Assembly: GCF_026230105.1 (NCBI RefSeq)
Contig: NC_079480.1
Span: 31,538,488 to 31,602,487, forward strand
Direction of reading: 5' to 3'
From: Diorhabda sublineata
Lineage: Eukaryota > Arthropoda > Insecta > Coleoptera > Chrysomelidae
Length of the DNA: 64,000 nt
Shown: positions 1 to 13,300 of the stretch, piece after piece
Layout: every line of letters starts with the position of its first letter
Numbering within the stretch: position 1 is the first letter of the stretch
Notes under the pieces: model-generated
What the model saw: the letters and a program-made list of their open reading frames with translations, nothing else
Told to the model about the DNA's origin: nothing
The model's database searches: none
Position numbers and translations under genes: made by a program

Positions 1-911
1 GCAAAAAGAATTTACTTCATACCTTTTGAACCATGTAGGTAGTAAGGTTTTTCGTCATAGTCTGTTAAAAGTACTGCCATTAGGGACGAAAATACGTACT
101 TTCGACCGAGGTATATGAAAAAATAGTATACTACAAAGATGAAAAGCTGAATTTATGGCTCTTGTTGTGTAATATACTAATTGTAGTGTGACAGGGTCTC
201 AATTCATTAATCCTAGAATATTAGTAAAATTCATAAGCTTTAGCCTTACATACTTCTCATGGTCCTAGTTATAAAATAAATGAAATTATGTCAAATTTCA
301 ATGAATATTTTATTTATACAGCATGTTACAATTAACTTAAAACGAATAAACATAATATTTTTAAATACAGTTTTCACATACTTCTGCCCTCTTGTCTGGT
401 CTCTTATACTAACATGTCCGACATGTTAGACCATACCAGCAGCATAATCTGACGTCGGCATAGCTTAAGATATCATCGAGATACTCGAGCTTCCCCACTA
501 CAACAAGGTCATAAGATAGCCGGACACGTAGAACAAGACCTTGGGAGACCTTGAGATTATTCAGGTTGCATTTATTGGCAACTCTTTGACTTTTCTTTCT
601 CCTTATGTGACTTTTTTGTCAGAAATTAACTTAACTTCCCTCAATCTTACACGCTGGAGTTTATCTAGTGATTGATTTTTTTACTAATGTGCTACCCTGG
701 ATGTTTAGCACGAAATAAATTGCTCCAGTATGGTGGGAGTACTTGAAAAGGTCTAAAATTATTCTGACGTGCTTGAGTAAATTGCACATTTTCCATTTAT
801 GCTCACCTGCTATAATAACCATGATATGTAAGTTGTTGATGTTAGACAGGCGCAATAAATCAAAAAATCACATGGTGAGTGAAAAAATAAAAATTTACAA
901 AATGAATATTC
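1..911. other. No gene recognised
   Basis: Downstream of the Gyc88E 3' end. Short open frames here show no family resemblance. Nothing else could be supported. Confidence 0.5.
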
Positions 912-917
912 TTTATT
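912..917 (-). promoter_or_regulatory. Candidate polyadenylation signal of Gyc88E
   Basis: AATAAA on the minus strand about 40 bases after the exon 13 stop, which is normal spacing for a short 3' UTR. AT-rich sequence gives such hexamers by chance, but its position supports exon 13 as the last exon. Confidence 0.5.
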
Positions 918-954
918 AGGTAATAATATCTCGATACTATCTACATACAAAATT

Positions 955-1341
955 CTAGCTAATACTGCAAGCATTGCTTTTATATCTATGGTGTCTACTT
1001 GATTCTACAGCATAACAACATTGATGATTGTGACTTTTATTCTTCATTTGATTCATATCCTTTTTTTGACAAATGCTCATGTCACTTTTGGAATTTGGCA
1101 ACTCTCTGTCTTTGTCCATTTTTTTCGCATAAACGTGCATCACCTTGCCATACTCATATTTTTCTTCTTCTGGTTGAAGATTTAGTTCCAGAGATTGTTT
1201 TGGACATAGTCGTGGATATTGTGTTTCTTGGCTCAGTAGATTTTCGTGAGGATCTGATGATTGTAGTTGAGGATCTATATAATCTTCTGAATGAAGATTT
1301 TGACTAGTGGCGGAGAGTGGTGCTAGAGACATTGCGCTGTA
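955..1341 (-). CDS. Gyc88E: Gyc88E terminal coding exon 13 with CaaX-like end
   Basis: Acceptor TTCATCTTAG at 1342-1343 is followed by 128 codons open in phase 0, exactly what exon 12 requires. An in-frame TAG lies at the acceptor, so the frame cannot extend upstream. The tail is hydrophilic, rich in Ser, Gln, Glu, Lys and His, and ends Ala-Cys-Ser-Ile-Ser, a CaaX-type prenylation signal in form. TAG stop at 957-955, and AATAAA about 40 bases downstream. Confidence 0.72.
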   Translation of the reverse strand, partial: YSAMSLAPLSATSQNLHSEDYIDPQLQSSDPHENLLSQETQYPRLCPKQSLELNLQPEEEKYEYGKVMHVYAKKMDKDRELPNSKSDMSICQKKDMNQMKNKSHNHQCCYAVESSRHHRYKSNACSIS

Positions 1342-4300
1342 CTAAGATGAAAATATTTTAATTAATAAACAGTGGGATTCGATAAGTAAATAGTTCAAAC
1401 CAGAAGTCAATATTTGTAAGAGGAAATTCTAAATAGGTGAGTGGATCATTTCTCCATACTTCTAGACTCTGACAACCAAGAGTTAAGAGCACTCAATGAT
1501 GACCTGGTCGACCCGTCCAATCTAGAGGAAATATGGAAGGCCATTAAGAAGGAGAAAAGCCACAAGTCCCTCGGAAAGCATATAATCAAAGCGGACTCAT
1601 TAAAGCTGGTAGATGAATGCTTGAAGAAACCATCTTACAAGTTATGGAAACAAAATGGCGAGGAAAACACAAATGGCGGACGAGTAGAATGTCGGCTTTG
1701 TATGCCCCTTGGACACAAAAGATAATCAGAAGAATGTAGAAAATTACTAATCAATCATACCACCACCAATCTATGTGGATGCCTAGCTCGTCGATCGACA
1801 ACAGACTAGATTTTAATACTACGCCAGATGCTTTATAAGTGCTACGTGTACAACATCGATACCTTCCACATCATTTTTATCGATTTTAGAGCGGCGTATG
1901 ACAGTATCCAAAGACCGAAACTCTACTTGTCCATGAATGAACTACATATACCAAAAACTTAAATTGAATTGACAAATATGATATTATCAAAAGTGGTGAG
2001 AAAAATTTACGGGACTATCCAAGAAAATAACGTCTGGCAGACTTAGATGGGCTGGGCATGTAGCTCGCATCAACAACAACATGCCCCCAAAAAAGAATTT
2101 TAGGACCTTATCAAAGGATAGTATAGGGTGAGACCAAGGCTAAGATGAAGAGACGCGGTCTCTGAAGAAGCTGCAAAGATTGGTGCAGCAAATTGGATGA
2201 TGATCTCAACCTCAATCAATTTCTTAATTTTGGATTGCCGAAAAAAATCAATAGCAGTGAACCATGGATTTTCCTAAAATAACTTATTTTTATCTCTACA
2301 AATAGGAGTCTAAAATTTTGTCGATAAATTAAAAAACAAGGAATATAGCTCAATAGAACTTTTATTAACATTTCTTTTTCCTAAAACTCCCTTGCATACC
2401 ACAGTGGGTTACCACATTTCATGTTTTGTAGAATATATCGATAATGAGAAAAAAATTGTCTTGTAAGTATACTATGAAGAAAAAATTTCCGAAATCGAGA
2501 CTATCAAAAGTAGAGCTTGTGTAAAGTTCTAAAAATTATATAGATTACCTCTTTTTTATCTATAGGAAAGGCAATCTTCGATGAAGTTGTACTTCTGTGT
2601 TTAAACGTACAAGGAAGTGTTACTTGCGAATTTTGTGACTTTCCATCAGATTCTGCATCTTCTAATATTAATGACCCAAAAATTTCCGCCGGATCACATC
2701 CTGATGAGTAAACTGCACCAGCTGAATTCGATCGTACCTCTAAAAGTATAGTTTGTTTTTACCTACCGTCTGCAAGAGATCTTTTCATACACGAACCACA
2801 TATTCCATAATAACCCGAAACTTAAATTAATTGAAAGTTGGGGCCCTCTGGGTGATTGAAGCTCAAAAATTGGAAACATTTTCTTATTATAAATTCGAAA
2901 CGGATTCTATTTTGATGAAATTCGGCATGGTCAGTTAGTATTATTGGACAAATGTTATGAGAAATTTCATAATGATGAGTTTCCGTTAATCTAACTTTCA
3001 AATGTGAAAATAATACTTTCTACATTCTTTACAGGAACTTATAAGATCATTTTCTCTTGTGCTTTTTGAAAATGTAATCATCCAAGACTTCTTCGGCCTT
3101 CATTTTGCGAGAAATATCCTGGTGGACATACAGTGAACCGAGGTTATTACGTTTTTCTTCAGTCATTGTGCTGCGTGGATATGTTTTAAACGACGCAAAG
3201 CTGTAAAGTTCACTTTGCTGTACTGGTAGTTACAGGATAGGTGCACAACAGTTGAAGTAGTACTCTGATATTTGGTAGACAACCTGCAAACTTATAAGCT
3301 TATTTTCGGAAATCGATATCTACATTTGTTTACAGATGTGCAGCTTAACTTCCAAGGTAGAATTTAACTAATGTATGCATTATTTAAATCTGGTATTAAC
3401 AGGTGTGAAGTTATTATTAACAGTGTTGAAGTTATTACATTTATAATAAAATCAAGAAACTGGATCTACACTGTCATGCGTTAGTCCTCAGCTGCCTCCG
3501 CATGAGCATTAGATCAGTTTTTTGTCGAGCTGTTGCTCTAGATATTTGAATTCCTTCCACCAAAGTAGCCGCTTTGTTAGAATGCTCCTTGTAGGTGTCA
3601 GTGCTATTGATTCGTTTTTCCTGAATGCCCTGTATCGTAGCCTATTCAAGCTGAGAAGTTTCGAGCACAACGATGTTCTCGGAGTTGGAGAGCTAATGGT
3701 AAAGTTACTCAAAGTATTTGAGCAACGACACTCTTTTTACTTCATTATATCAAACTGAACAGCGGGCGTTCGTCCACATAGTATTTCTCTTGGAGAACTT
3801 TGAAAGAAAGACCCAGACGAAAACACGATCGCGGTGCCGATGCCGAAGATAATCACAGCACACAACTAGGCTACTGCGAATGATGATATTAAGACTGATG
3901 CTATTATTGATTGTATCAATTAATCTTCTGTAACCCTAGTTAAAGGTAGGATTTAAAGAAATCTATTTCGGCCAAACATTTCCTCCTCAATCATATAATT
4001 TAATCCAATTCAAATTCATTCATTATATCTACTGTATTTTTACTCATCTTGGGGGAAGGCGTGCTCCGATCCGCTACTGGTCCAAAGCCCCCAGTTTAAA
4101 AAATGTAATTGATTTCTCATTTAGAGTAATTTGTGTTCCAGCTTGACCCTCTTTGTCCTCCATGATCAATGTTGTTAACGTATTTCAATCAAGCACAGTA
4201 ACAATTTGAATATTAAGAACAAATTTACCAAATAAAAAAAAATAAACACAATATTAATTTCTATCGAGAATATTGGAAATAATTAAGAGAACACTACTTG

Positions 4301-7300
4301 TAGTTTTGAGATAGACAAATAAAAACAAATATTTATAAGTGGAAATCAAGATCAATTAACTTTTGCAAGCGATTGAGCCAATTGTCGAAGCATTTTTCCC
4401 ATTCCGATTAAGGTACTTCCAAAATATGCGATTTGAACGCATTAACCGCTTTCTTCAGGTGTAGGAAAACGTTAATCTCGCAATTAATGTTTGATTTGCG
4501 AGAATAAGAAGAATTAATTAGGTGCCAAATAAGGACTGTACGGTGGATGACCTATCAATTCGATGTTCTGGCTGTTCAAAAACGATTTGATTGAACTGAT
4601 GTCTGAGAGATCGCATTGTCTTGGTGGAGAATGATTCGTCTTCTGCGATTGGTTTCCTCGATTTTTTCTAGCAACTCTATGATGATTAGATTTGACATGT
4701 CAGTGTTGTCATATCTCAAAACTTAAGTTGCGCTTTCGTATTAAAATTATTCTAATATAAAATGATCTATTTCGAATAACTTATTTTGTCATTATTTATA
4801 ATTATAAATAGAGCTGCATTAATATGCAGATGTATTCCATCAGATCGGATCAGATTTTTACCTGTTGTAGCGACACAAATTTTTTACATATAAAATGGAG
4901 TTTGAGAAAGAGAATTTTTGAAGTTTCTGGAGTTTTTTGGCTAACGCAAGATTATGTGTGTGTCGTGTCGTCACTAGAAAAAGAAGCCCACATATTTTTT
5001 TTTTGATTTCTCGGATCATACCGTGAAAAAATTAGGCCACTATAACTTTTTGTTAAAATGTTACGAAAGCATTTTCAAATTCCGATTGGCATCACCACTT
5101 CCCAAATATATGATTTGAATGCATCAACCGCTTCTTCAGGTGTAGAAAAACGTTGACCCCGCATTTAATTTTTGATCTTTGAATAAGAAGAAATCATTAG
5201 GTGTCAAATAAGAACTGTACGGTAGATGACTCATCAATTCGATGTTCTGACTGTTCCAAAACGATTTTGTTTGGACTGATATGTGAGAACTCACATTGTC
5301 GTGGTGGAGAACGATTCGTCTTCTGCGGTTGGTTCCCCTGATTTTGGCAAACAAATACTTGTACCATTTAGAATTATTTACCGTTCTACGTTACTCTAAC
5401 GGAACGGTGGTGACATGTCGAGTTATTCCGAAAGAACAGGTAATCGTTTGCGTGTACACTTTCGAACAACTCTATGATGATCAGATTTGACATATCAGTG
5501 TTGTCATATCTCAAAACTTAAGTTGCACCTTCGTATTAAAATTATTCTAATATAAAATAATCTATTTCGTATAACTTATTTTGTCATTACTTCTAATTAT
5601 AAATAGAACTGCATTAATATGCAGATGTGACCCATCAGATTGGATCAGATTTTCCATATAATTTTTTTCGATTTCTCGGATCAAACGGTGAAAAAATTAG
5701 ACTTAACCCTCTGTAATTTTTTGTTAAAATGTTATGAAAAGTACAATAGCCTGCAAATATGTAGAAGTGAAGAAAGGATATTTTTTTTAAATTTTTTATC
5801 CATCATCAATTGCAATCTTGATATCCAAGTGAATTCAAAGTGTCTCTATTACCTTTTGGAGTTGGTTTTATAGGGGAACTAGCAACACTTCTCCTAGCTA
5901 CGTCTTTGAATGTAATGGGATAGTAGGTCGCTATACGCCCAATCTCTTGAACTTGTCCTGCTGATTGACTTTGGGGAATAGTTTTGATTGTATCGATGAG
6001 AGATTTTGAATATTTATCTTCTGATGAAGGCGACCAGTATTCTTTAGCTTGTAACCAATAAGTTTTCATTGAACCTGAGATCAAACAGGGTTTAGGGTTA
6101 AGATTATTTTTTGTAGTTTATTGAGAACACTTACCCTTTCCTTTAATTTGTATTTCCCCTCTTTCACTAACTTTGTACTTCGGTGGTAAAAGCTCCTTTG
6201 TGTATTCAGATATGTGTATTCTCATGGCTTCACTTGTAGACTCCATCCTTGACGCTGTATTGACACTATCACCAAACAAACAATATCTCGGCATTTTCAA
6301 TCCAACTATACCGGCAACTACTGCACCCGAATGGACACCAACTCGTATTTTCAGATGTTGCCCTAAGAAAATAACTCATGTAGAATGATTATATTTATTT
6401 ACATTTGCATTATGTTACCAGTTGAAGGATCTTTCAAGTTGGTGATGGCTTCAACCATATCTAATGCCATGTCACATACCCTTTCCGCGTGATTACCTTC
6501 TTTTTCTGGTGCTCCACTTACAACCATATACGCATCACCAATGGTCTCCACCTGGGGCCAGCAGTACGACAAATAGTTTCGATTGTTGTGTTACCATATT
6601 GTTGTAAAATACACAAAAGTGCAGCAATTATACACATCAGATTATTCAAGTTAATTTAAATGTCAAGGAACCGATGAATATGGTTTTATTAACTCCGGTT
6701 CGAAAGACAAGATAAACGTGTTTTAGGGATGATACAAGTATATGAATATATACGTTAGTAAATATATTAAAACATTTTCTTATTATGAAGAAGAATTCTA
6801 TTAATATCACGAAACGAATATGTTAACTAATTTTGAGTTCAAAGAAGAATTTCAAATTGCAGTGTTCAATATTTGTCAAAATGAAAAAAATATTTTTTTA
6901 AATCAGTGCAAAAATAATACTTCATTATGCATTTTATGCATCTTGAAACTACATAACTTGCAATAATCAGCATAATCCATGCGGTCCATATGTATGGAAT
7001 AAATTCAATTTTAGTGTTATCATGTACTAGGTATGTGAAAAAAATCTGAATCAAGTCGATTTTTATTCTTAAATTGACAATTTACAGTATGCAAATACTA
7101 TCCCCCTCCAGTACGCCCTGGAAAATTTTTAATAAGAAAGGGATTTTAGTCCTCTGGTCAGCAATATAATTTTTCAGAATTTAGTACAATCATAAATGAG
7201 AAAATTAATTTTTAAAATGTAAAATTTTGACAATGTCTCTATCATAAAACGTAAAGTGGAGATAATATTTAGAATGTATTTTTCAATGTTCTTTACAATT

Positions 7301-10300
7301 AAATTAAATGTTCAAAATGACCACCATTCACTTCTTGACAATAACAGAGGCGATTTTGAAATTCTCGTACGTTTTTTAAGACCTCAGAGGTTTTTCTAAT
7401 TTCTCCCGTTATCCTAACTTTTAAATCAGCAATATTGTCTGGTCTATTAAAATATACTTTAGATTTTAAAGAGCCCAATCGTGGTCGCACTTCGCTACAG
7501 AGTGAATTTCAGGGCCTGTGCACTGGAATAGGAGAAGTTTAGGACGATTTTCAACGCATCTATGTTGCCGGTTTACATTTAAAAGCTTACTTTTTGGTGT
7601 TTTATTTTTGAATGTTTATCAATCTAGATTCTGAAGCTAATTTGCAATCATGCATCGAGAAACAGATTATTGAATGAACAACGTCCATCTTGCAAAGGTG
7701 TATAAAATCTTTGCAAAGGTGTTTGATATTATTTGTTTATTAGCTAGTTATTATTTGTTGCGAATTGTGCTGTCGTGTTTACTTACTCAATATGAGTAAA
7801 CGAGTAAAGGACTAAAGGATGCACGAATGAGCAAGCGATAAGGTGAGGGTATATTTACTATTTATCAACATGAAAATATTTAAATTGAAATCAAGTTCAT
7901 ATCTATACGAGAATAACTATTTTCTTCCTAACTTCATTAATTTGTATTTAGGAAATCATTTTGTTGAATAGTTAAATATGTTGAATGATTTTATCCTTAT
8001 TTTACTTTTTTATAGACATTCCATTCCTACGAATGAAGACGTTTGCAGAATTTGGTTGCAAAGAATAAATAACCCCAAGTTAATGCTTGCAGATACAGTA
8101 TTATCATCACATAGAATATCTGGTATTCATTTTGAACCAATTTGTAGAAACCCCAATGGCAGGTTAAAAAAACTTTCACTCACAACTCTACATTTACCTG
8201 GTAAGAACTTATATTTACTATGACAATAAACCTCTTATGAATCCTAGTGAAAAGTTATACAGAGGAAAAAAATTGCTATTTCCTCCAATAGTCAATGTCC
8301 CAATTTATAAACCATTCAATAGAAGCTCAACATATACAGGATTAGATCTTGTCACTCCTTATGTGGCAAATTCAGTAGCGAAGAAATTATTTAAAAGTCT
8401 CAAATGCCACTTGTGTAAAAATATAATATTGTCAAACGAATTAAATGATGCAAATTCATTAATGTATTCTAGGGAACATAAAAAAAATGTTTTATGTGCG
8501 TCTTAAGCAAAATTCTGTGATATTTTTAAAAGTTTTTCTGATAAAATTTTCGAAAGATTACCCCAGTTAATAAATTCGTTAGGCATAAAAAAACAAATAT
8601 TTCGTTCGGAGGATTTGACAGACATTTCCTCAATATTTTGTTCAGATCATAAGGATTATGTAAATATGTTTGTAAATATTAGTTTTAACATATGCATCTT
8701 TCATTACATAGGTATTATTAATAAAATTTTGAAGGGCAAAGATCAACAATATAAAGACTATGATATTGTGATTAATATGGCATTTGTTAAATATAGGGAA
8801 AACTGCAAGAAAGACAACGGTAATCCTTAATTAACCACGGTTATAAAATCAGTTTTTTATATACCATTGTATGTACCGTGTGCAAACAGAAACATTTTTT
8901 AAACATCTCACTGTTGACAGTCCTAAGCCTGGTAAAGTGTGAAGGAAAATTTTTTGTTTGTGGATATACTTATAAAATGTCAAAAACAAAATAAAAATTA
9001 TAATAATCATCCCGTGTTTCAATATTCCATCTACCTACATCTTATATCAACCATTTAATTGTGAAATTTAGATGGTCAGACCTGGTTGTCGCATAAATTG
9101 TAAATGAAACCAAAATATTTTACAAAATACTTCATTTAAACAGCATTTTAATTTCAGGTATTTATATTTTATTGTTAACAACAATATTTGAATTTGAAAT
9201 GATAGCAAAATGAAAGTATTTTGCATAATATTTTTGTTTCATTTACAATTTTAAATTTCCCGCGAAATTAGCATGGATATGAACCTTAGATCAAATCTTT
9301 GATTATAGAAATCTTTTTTCTTGGTACGAAGCCAGTTCGAGAGATGTCATTAACATCGAACTTTGTCCTTAAATTTTTATACAGAGTGGCAGATCTATCG
9401 AGTATATAATCTTAGGTGAATTTCACGTCCAAAATCTGCTGTTGTACCAGAAAACATCGATGCCGTGTGTAAATTGATATTGCAAGTTGGTCATGTGACA
9501 TACCGTAAGATTAAGGCTTACTTATAGTTCCATTCACATACATTCAACATTGCATGGATATTTGGCTGCCAAAAAGATTTGTTCGCGTTGGATAGTGTAA
9601 AGAAATGTTGAAAAAATGCAATCGCGGTGCTTAAAAAGACGTCTATAAAATAATAGAACGTCTTTATCAGGGATTTCCAAACCATTTTAAGCAAGAGACC
9701 CCTTTTCCTAACTGAACTGATATTTCAGACCCCTGTAATTACTTTACAATTAATTAAAAAATTCCATCTCTATTTTTTTCTATTTATACAAAATACTTAC
9801 CAATTTAGAAACTTTGGGGTTGGTTAAGTGAATAATCTTAACATTCTTTAGTCATAAAAATTTATCAAATACAATAAAACTCAGTAAATATCAAGTGTAA
9901 TTAATAATTATTAATTAATACAAGTTACGTAAGAATACTTGAGTAGGAATTATTTTTTGAAAAAACATTTAAATCGCATAGTGAAGATAAAAAAATTGAA
10001 ACTTCAGTGCGATAGATCTACCAATCTAGCCAAATTCGGTTTAATATTGGTGAGTTGCAGCCTTAAATCGCCACGTTCGTTGATTTTCAAACGGTACCTT
10101 TGTTTTGTCAAAATGTTTGTAATCACACTGAAGCCTTTTTCGAACTCGAGTTAGTTGATACGGGACGATTTTTAGACGTCGTCGACCCACAAAAACAGTT
10201 TTCGTTTATGTCGACCCCTTGGAAACCGATATTGACCCTTTGGGGGTTTTATTTGCCGTCGGCAATTATGTATGGAATACAATATCAAATAAATGTCCGC

Positions 10301-13300
10301 CTCTGTTAGCCTTACAAAAGCGAGACCTCTTGAGAACAATTTTCCTTACATTCTCACACATTTCACGCTGTATTCCATTAATTTCATCACGAATATTTTG
10401 TTCAAGTTGCTCCAGCGTTACTGGTTTGTTTGTATGAACCTTGCTTTTCAGATATCCCCACAAAAAGAAGTCCGGAGCAGTCAAATCAGGCGACCGTGGA
10501 GGCCAATAAACATCACCATTTCTTGAAATAACTTGTTGTGGAAAGACGTCTCGAAGTAATCCTGGCTGTACGATGTGGCACGGTCTTGTTGATACCACAT
10601 GTTAATCAAGTCCAAAGCATACATTCGTGGCGTTAAAAAGTTTTCAATCATATCGCGATCCCATTGACAGTTACCGTTACGCCGTTTTCAGTTTCAAAGA
10701 ATTAAGGTCCAATGATTCCTCCTCACCAAATTGCACTTTTAATGGATGCAAAGGTGACTGATGTATAATTTGAGGATTGGCATGTGCACGGCGGCGTAAA
10801 TGATCTTCTGGAAGAAGCTCTTGTGTCAACTGAATGTTTCAGCAGTACGTTGTGGTCCATCAGCTACAGTCCCACTTTCTTCGAAACGTTGTTTCTCTTA
10901 AAAATTTCACGCAATTTTCTCGTTGTCACAGTAATCAATGATTGCTTTTGATAAAATGTTTTAACGATTAAAACACGTTGGTTCACCGAATATTTTTCCA
11001 TAATAAATTTCCCACGTCTCTACTTCACGACTGCCAAATATGAACTGTCAACACTAATGTAAATAAGACAGAAAGTTTCGTGATTTTTTGTTCTTAAGCT
11101 TCATTTTAAATTCTACTATGCATGCCAAAAAAAAGTGATTCAAGTTACATACGCGGCTTATCAAGAAAATTTAAAAGCGCAGCAGAAATATTATACATTC
11201 TCAGAAATTCTTATTTAGCAACATATGTATATAAATCTGATTTTCTTGTAAATTCATTTTATAGCATTCATTTTCTGTTCAGATCTCTAACAATAAACTT
11301 GTAATTGCTTTAATAAATATATTTTTCAAAAACGAATTTTTCGTTAAGAAAAATAGAATTTTCATCAAGTTTCTACATTTTTTGATGTATTTGAATAAAT
11401 ATTAAATATTTTTTTTATATTTCAATGCCAAATATTTTTCAAATGACACTTTTATAGTTGTCTATAACTGCTCCAGTTGTAACTGCTTCAAAACCATTGT
11501 TTACTACATGTTATAAATCTCTCCTTTGATTAGGTTAGGTTAGGTTAGGGTTATCAGGTACAGGAACGTGAAATGCGAAAAAGAAGATTAAAAAAGGTCC
11601 TTTGCCATTTAATTATTAGAGAGTTTATCGCTCCATCTCTTGCGGGGTCTTCCAACGCTTCGACGCCCTAAGGGCGACTCGTCTCTAGCTATTTTGGCCA
11701 TTCTATCGTCATTCATTCGATCTTCGAATTCGTTCCATTCTCTCTTTCTTTCCAATATCCATTCGTTTACGTTGTCAATTCCACATGTTCTTCTAATGTC
11801 CTCGCTTCTCTCCTTGTCAAAAAGTGATCCTATGCACAATTTTCAATCGGTGGTTTCTAATATTATCTGTGTCTGGTCTAGCTTCCGGTTTGTACGTTAA
11901 TATAGGCATCGTAAATTCGGGATTTGGTCTCGATTCCGATATATTTGTTTCGGAAGATTGTATCGTTCAGATGAGCTGAGGTTCTTGCTGCACTGTATCC
12001 TGATATTTCTATGCCTAGATATTTAAATTTCATCTCTTGTTGTATAATTTCATCATCTACAACCAGTTTGCATTTGATAGGTGTTTCGTTTTTAATGCAG
12101 ATATCTTCATTTTTAAACGTTTTGCCGTTGCGTTGAATTGGAATAGTATAGGATCTTGGCGTCTTTGTTTCCCATTTTATACCCTTTCAGGCTAAAAGAA
12201 TCTCCTTGTCGAATACCATTGTTTACAGGTATTTCTTCAGTAGTTAACCCATTGGTTTTGGCCTGTGTTGTTTCTCTGGTAAATGTTTTTATGATGTTAT
12301 ATGGGATTTGCTTGTTGTATAGAAGGTGTACCACGTCCTCCAGTTGTATTCGGTCAAACGCCTTTTCCAGGTCTATAAAACACTTTTTATAAAAAAGACT
12401 AATTAACGTACCTATACTAACCACTGATGGAACCTCGATACTTTATAATAGAAATTTTTTTACGGGTTAAATTAATACTCAAATATTAATAACAAAAGTG
12501 AAACTATCAAGATGTATAAAACACTTAATGAAACATGCACTTTTACCTTTTCGACTTTTAGTTTTAGTTTCATTTATTTCGAATTAAATGATTAGTTTAA
12601 ACATTTTAAACAATTATTATTGATACTCACTTTGTACACGCTGTTTCTTTCTGTTAACTTATCAAATATTGAGTACATGCCGTTGAGCATTGAAACTACC
12701 TCCATGGGGGTGATTCTACTGCAGATTTCTGTAAACGTTACCACATCTGAGAAGAGAATAGACACGCTATCAAACATCTGAAAAATAAAATAGAATAGAA
12801 TTACAAAGAACATAATGATTGGGCTAGAACTTACATTATTCGTCAATAAATAATTAACAATTACCTCACAAGTATCTATTGGATTTTCTCCTTTCCTTAA
12901 TCTATCAGCTACTTGTTTGGGGATCATCTGATATAACAATTCATCTGTTCTTGTCATTTCTTCGTCCAGTTTTCTCATTGACTCTTCCAATTTTTTGCTT
13001 TTCAACTGCTCTTGATCTAAAGCTAACTTAAGCTCGACTGATTGTTGAGTACCGGCTAACATCAAATCTCTAAAAATTTTTGTAATTACATATTAAAATT
13101 GCGGTATAAATGGCTAGAGGAGGTAAAAGTCTTACCGACTGAAATCATGCATAGAGAGATCATTAATATAGAGTCCAGAATTTATTAAAGAATTTAGATC
13201 TGGCATCACAGGTGTTCCTAAATACATCATCATTCTCCAGTTGTCCATATAAATCATTTGGCCTGAAAATATCGGGTGATCAACCGATAAATCGAATTTT

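Noticed and set aside
12592..13065. Single 157-codon cyclase ORF as one exon
   Set aside because: The middle part is intron (12778-12864) that happens to be open; splice sites and family alignment split it into exons 7 and 8.
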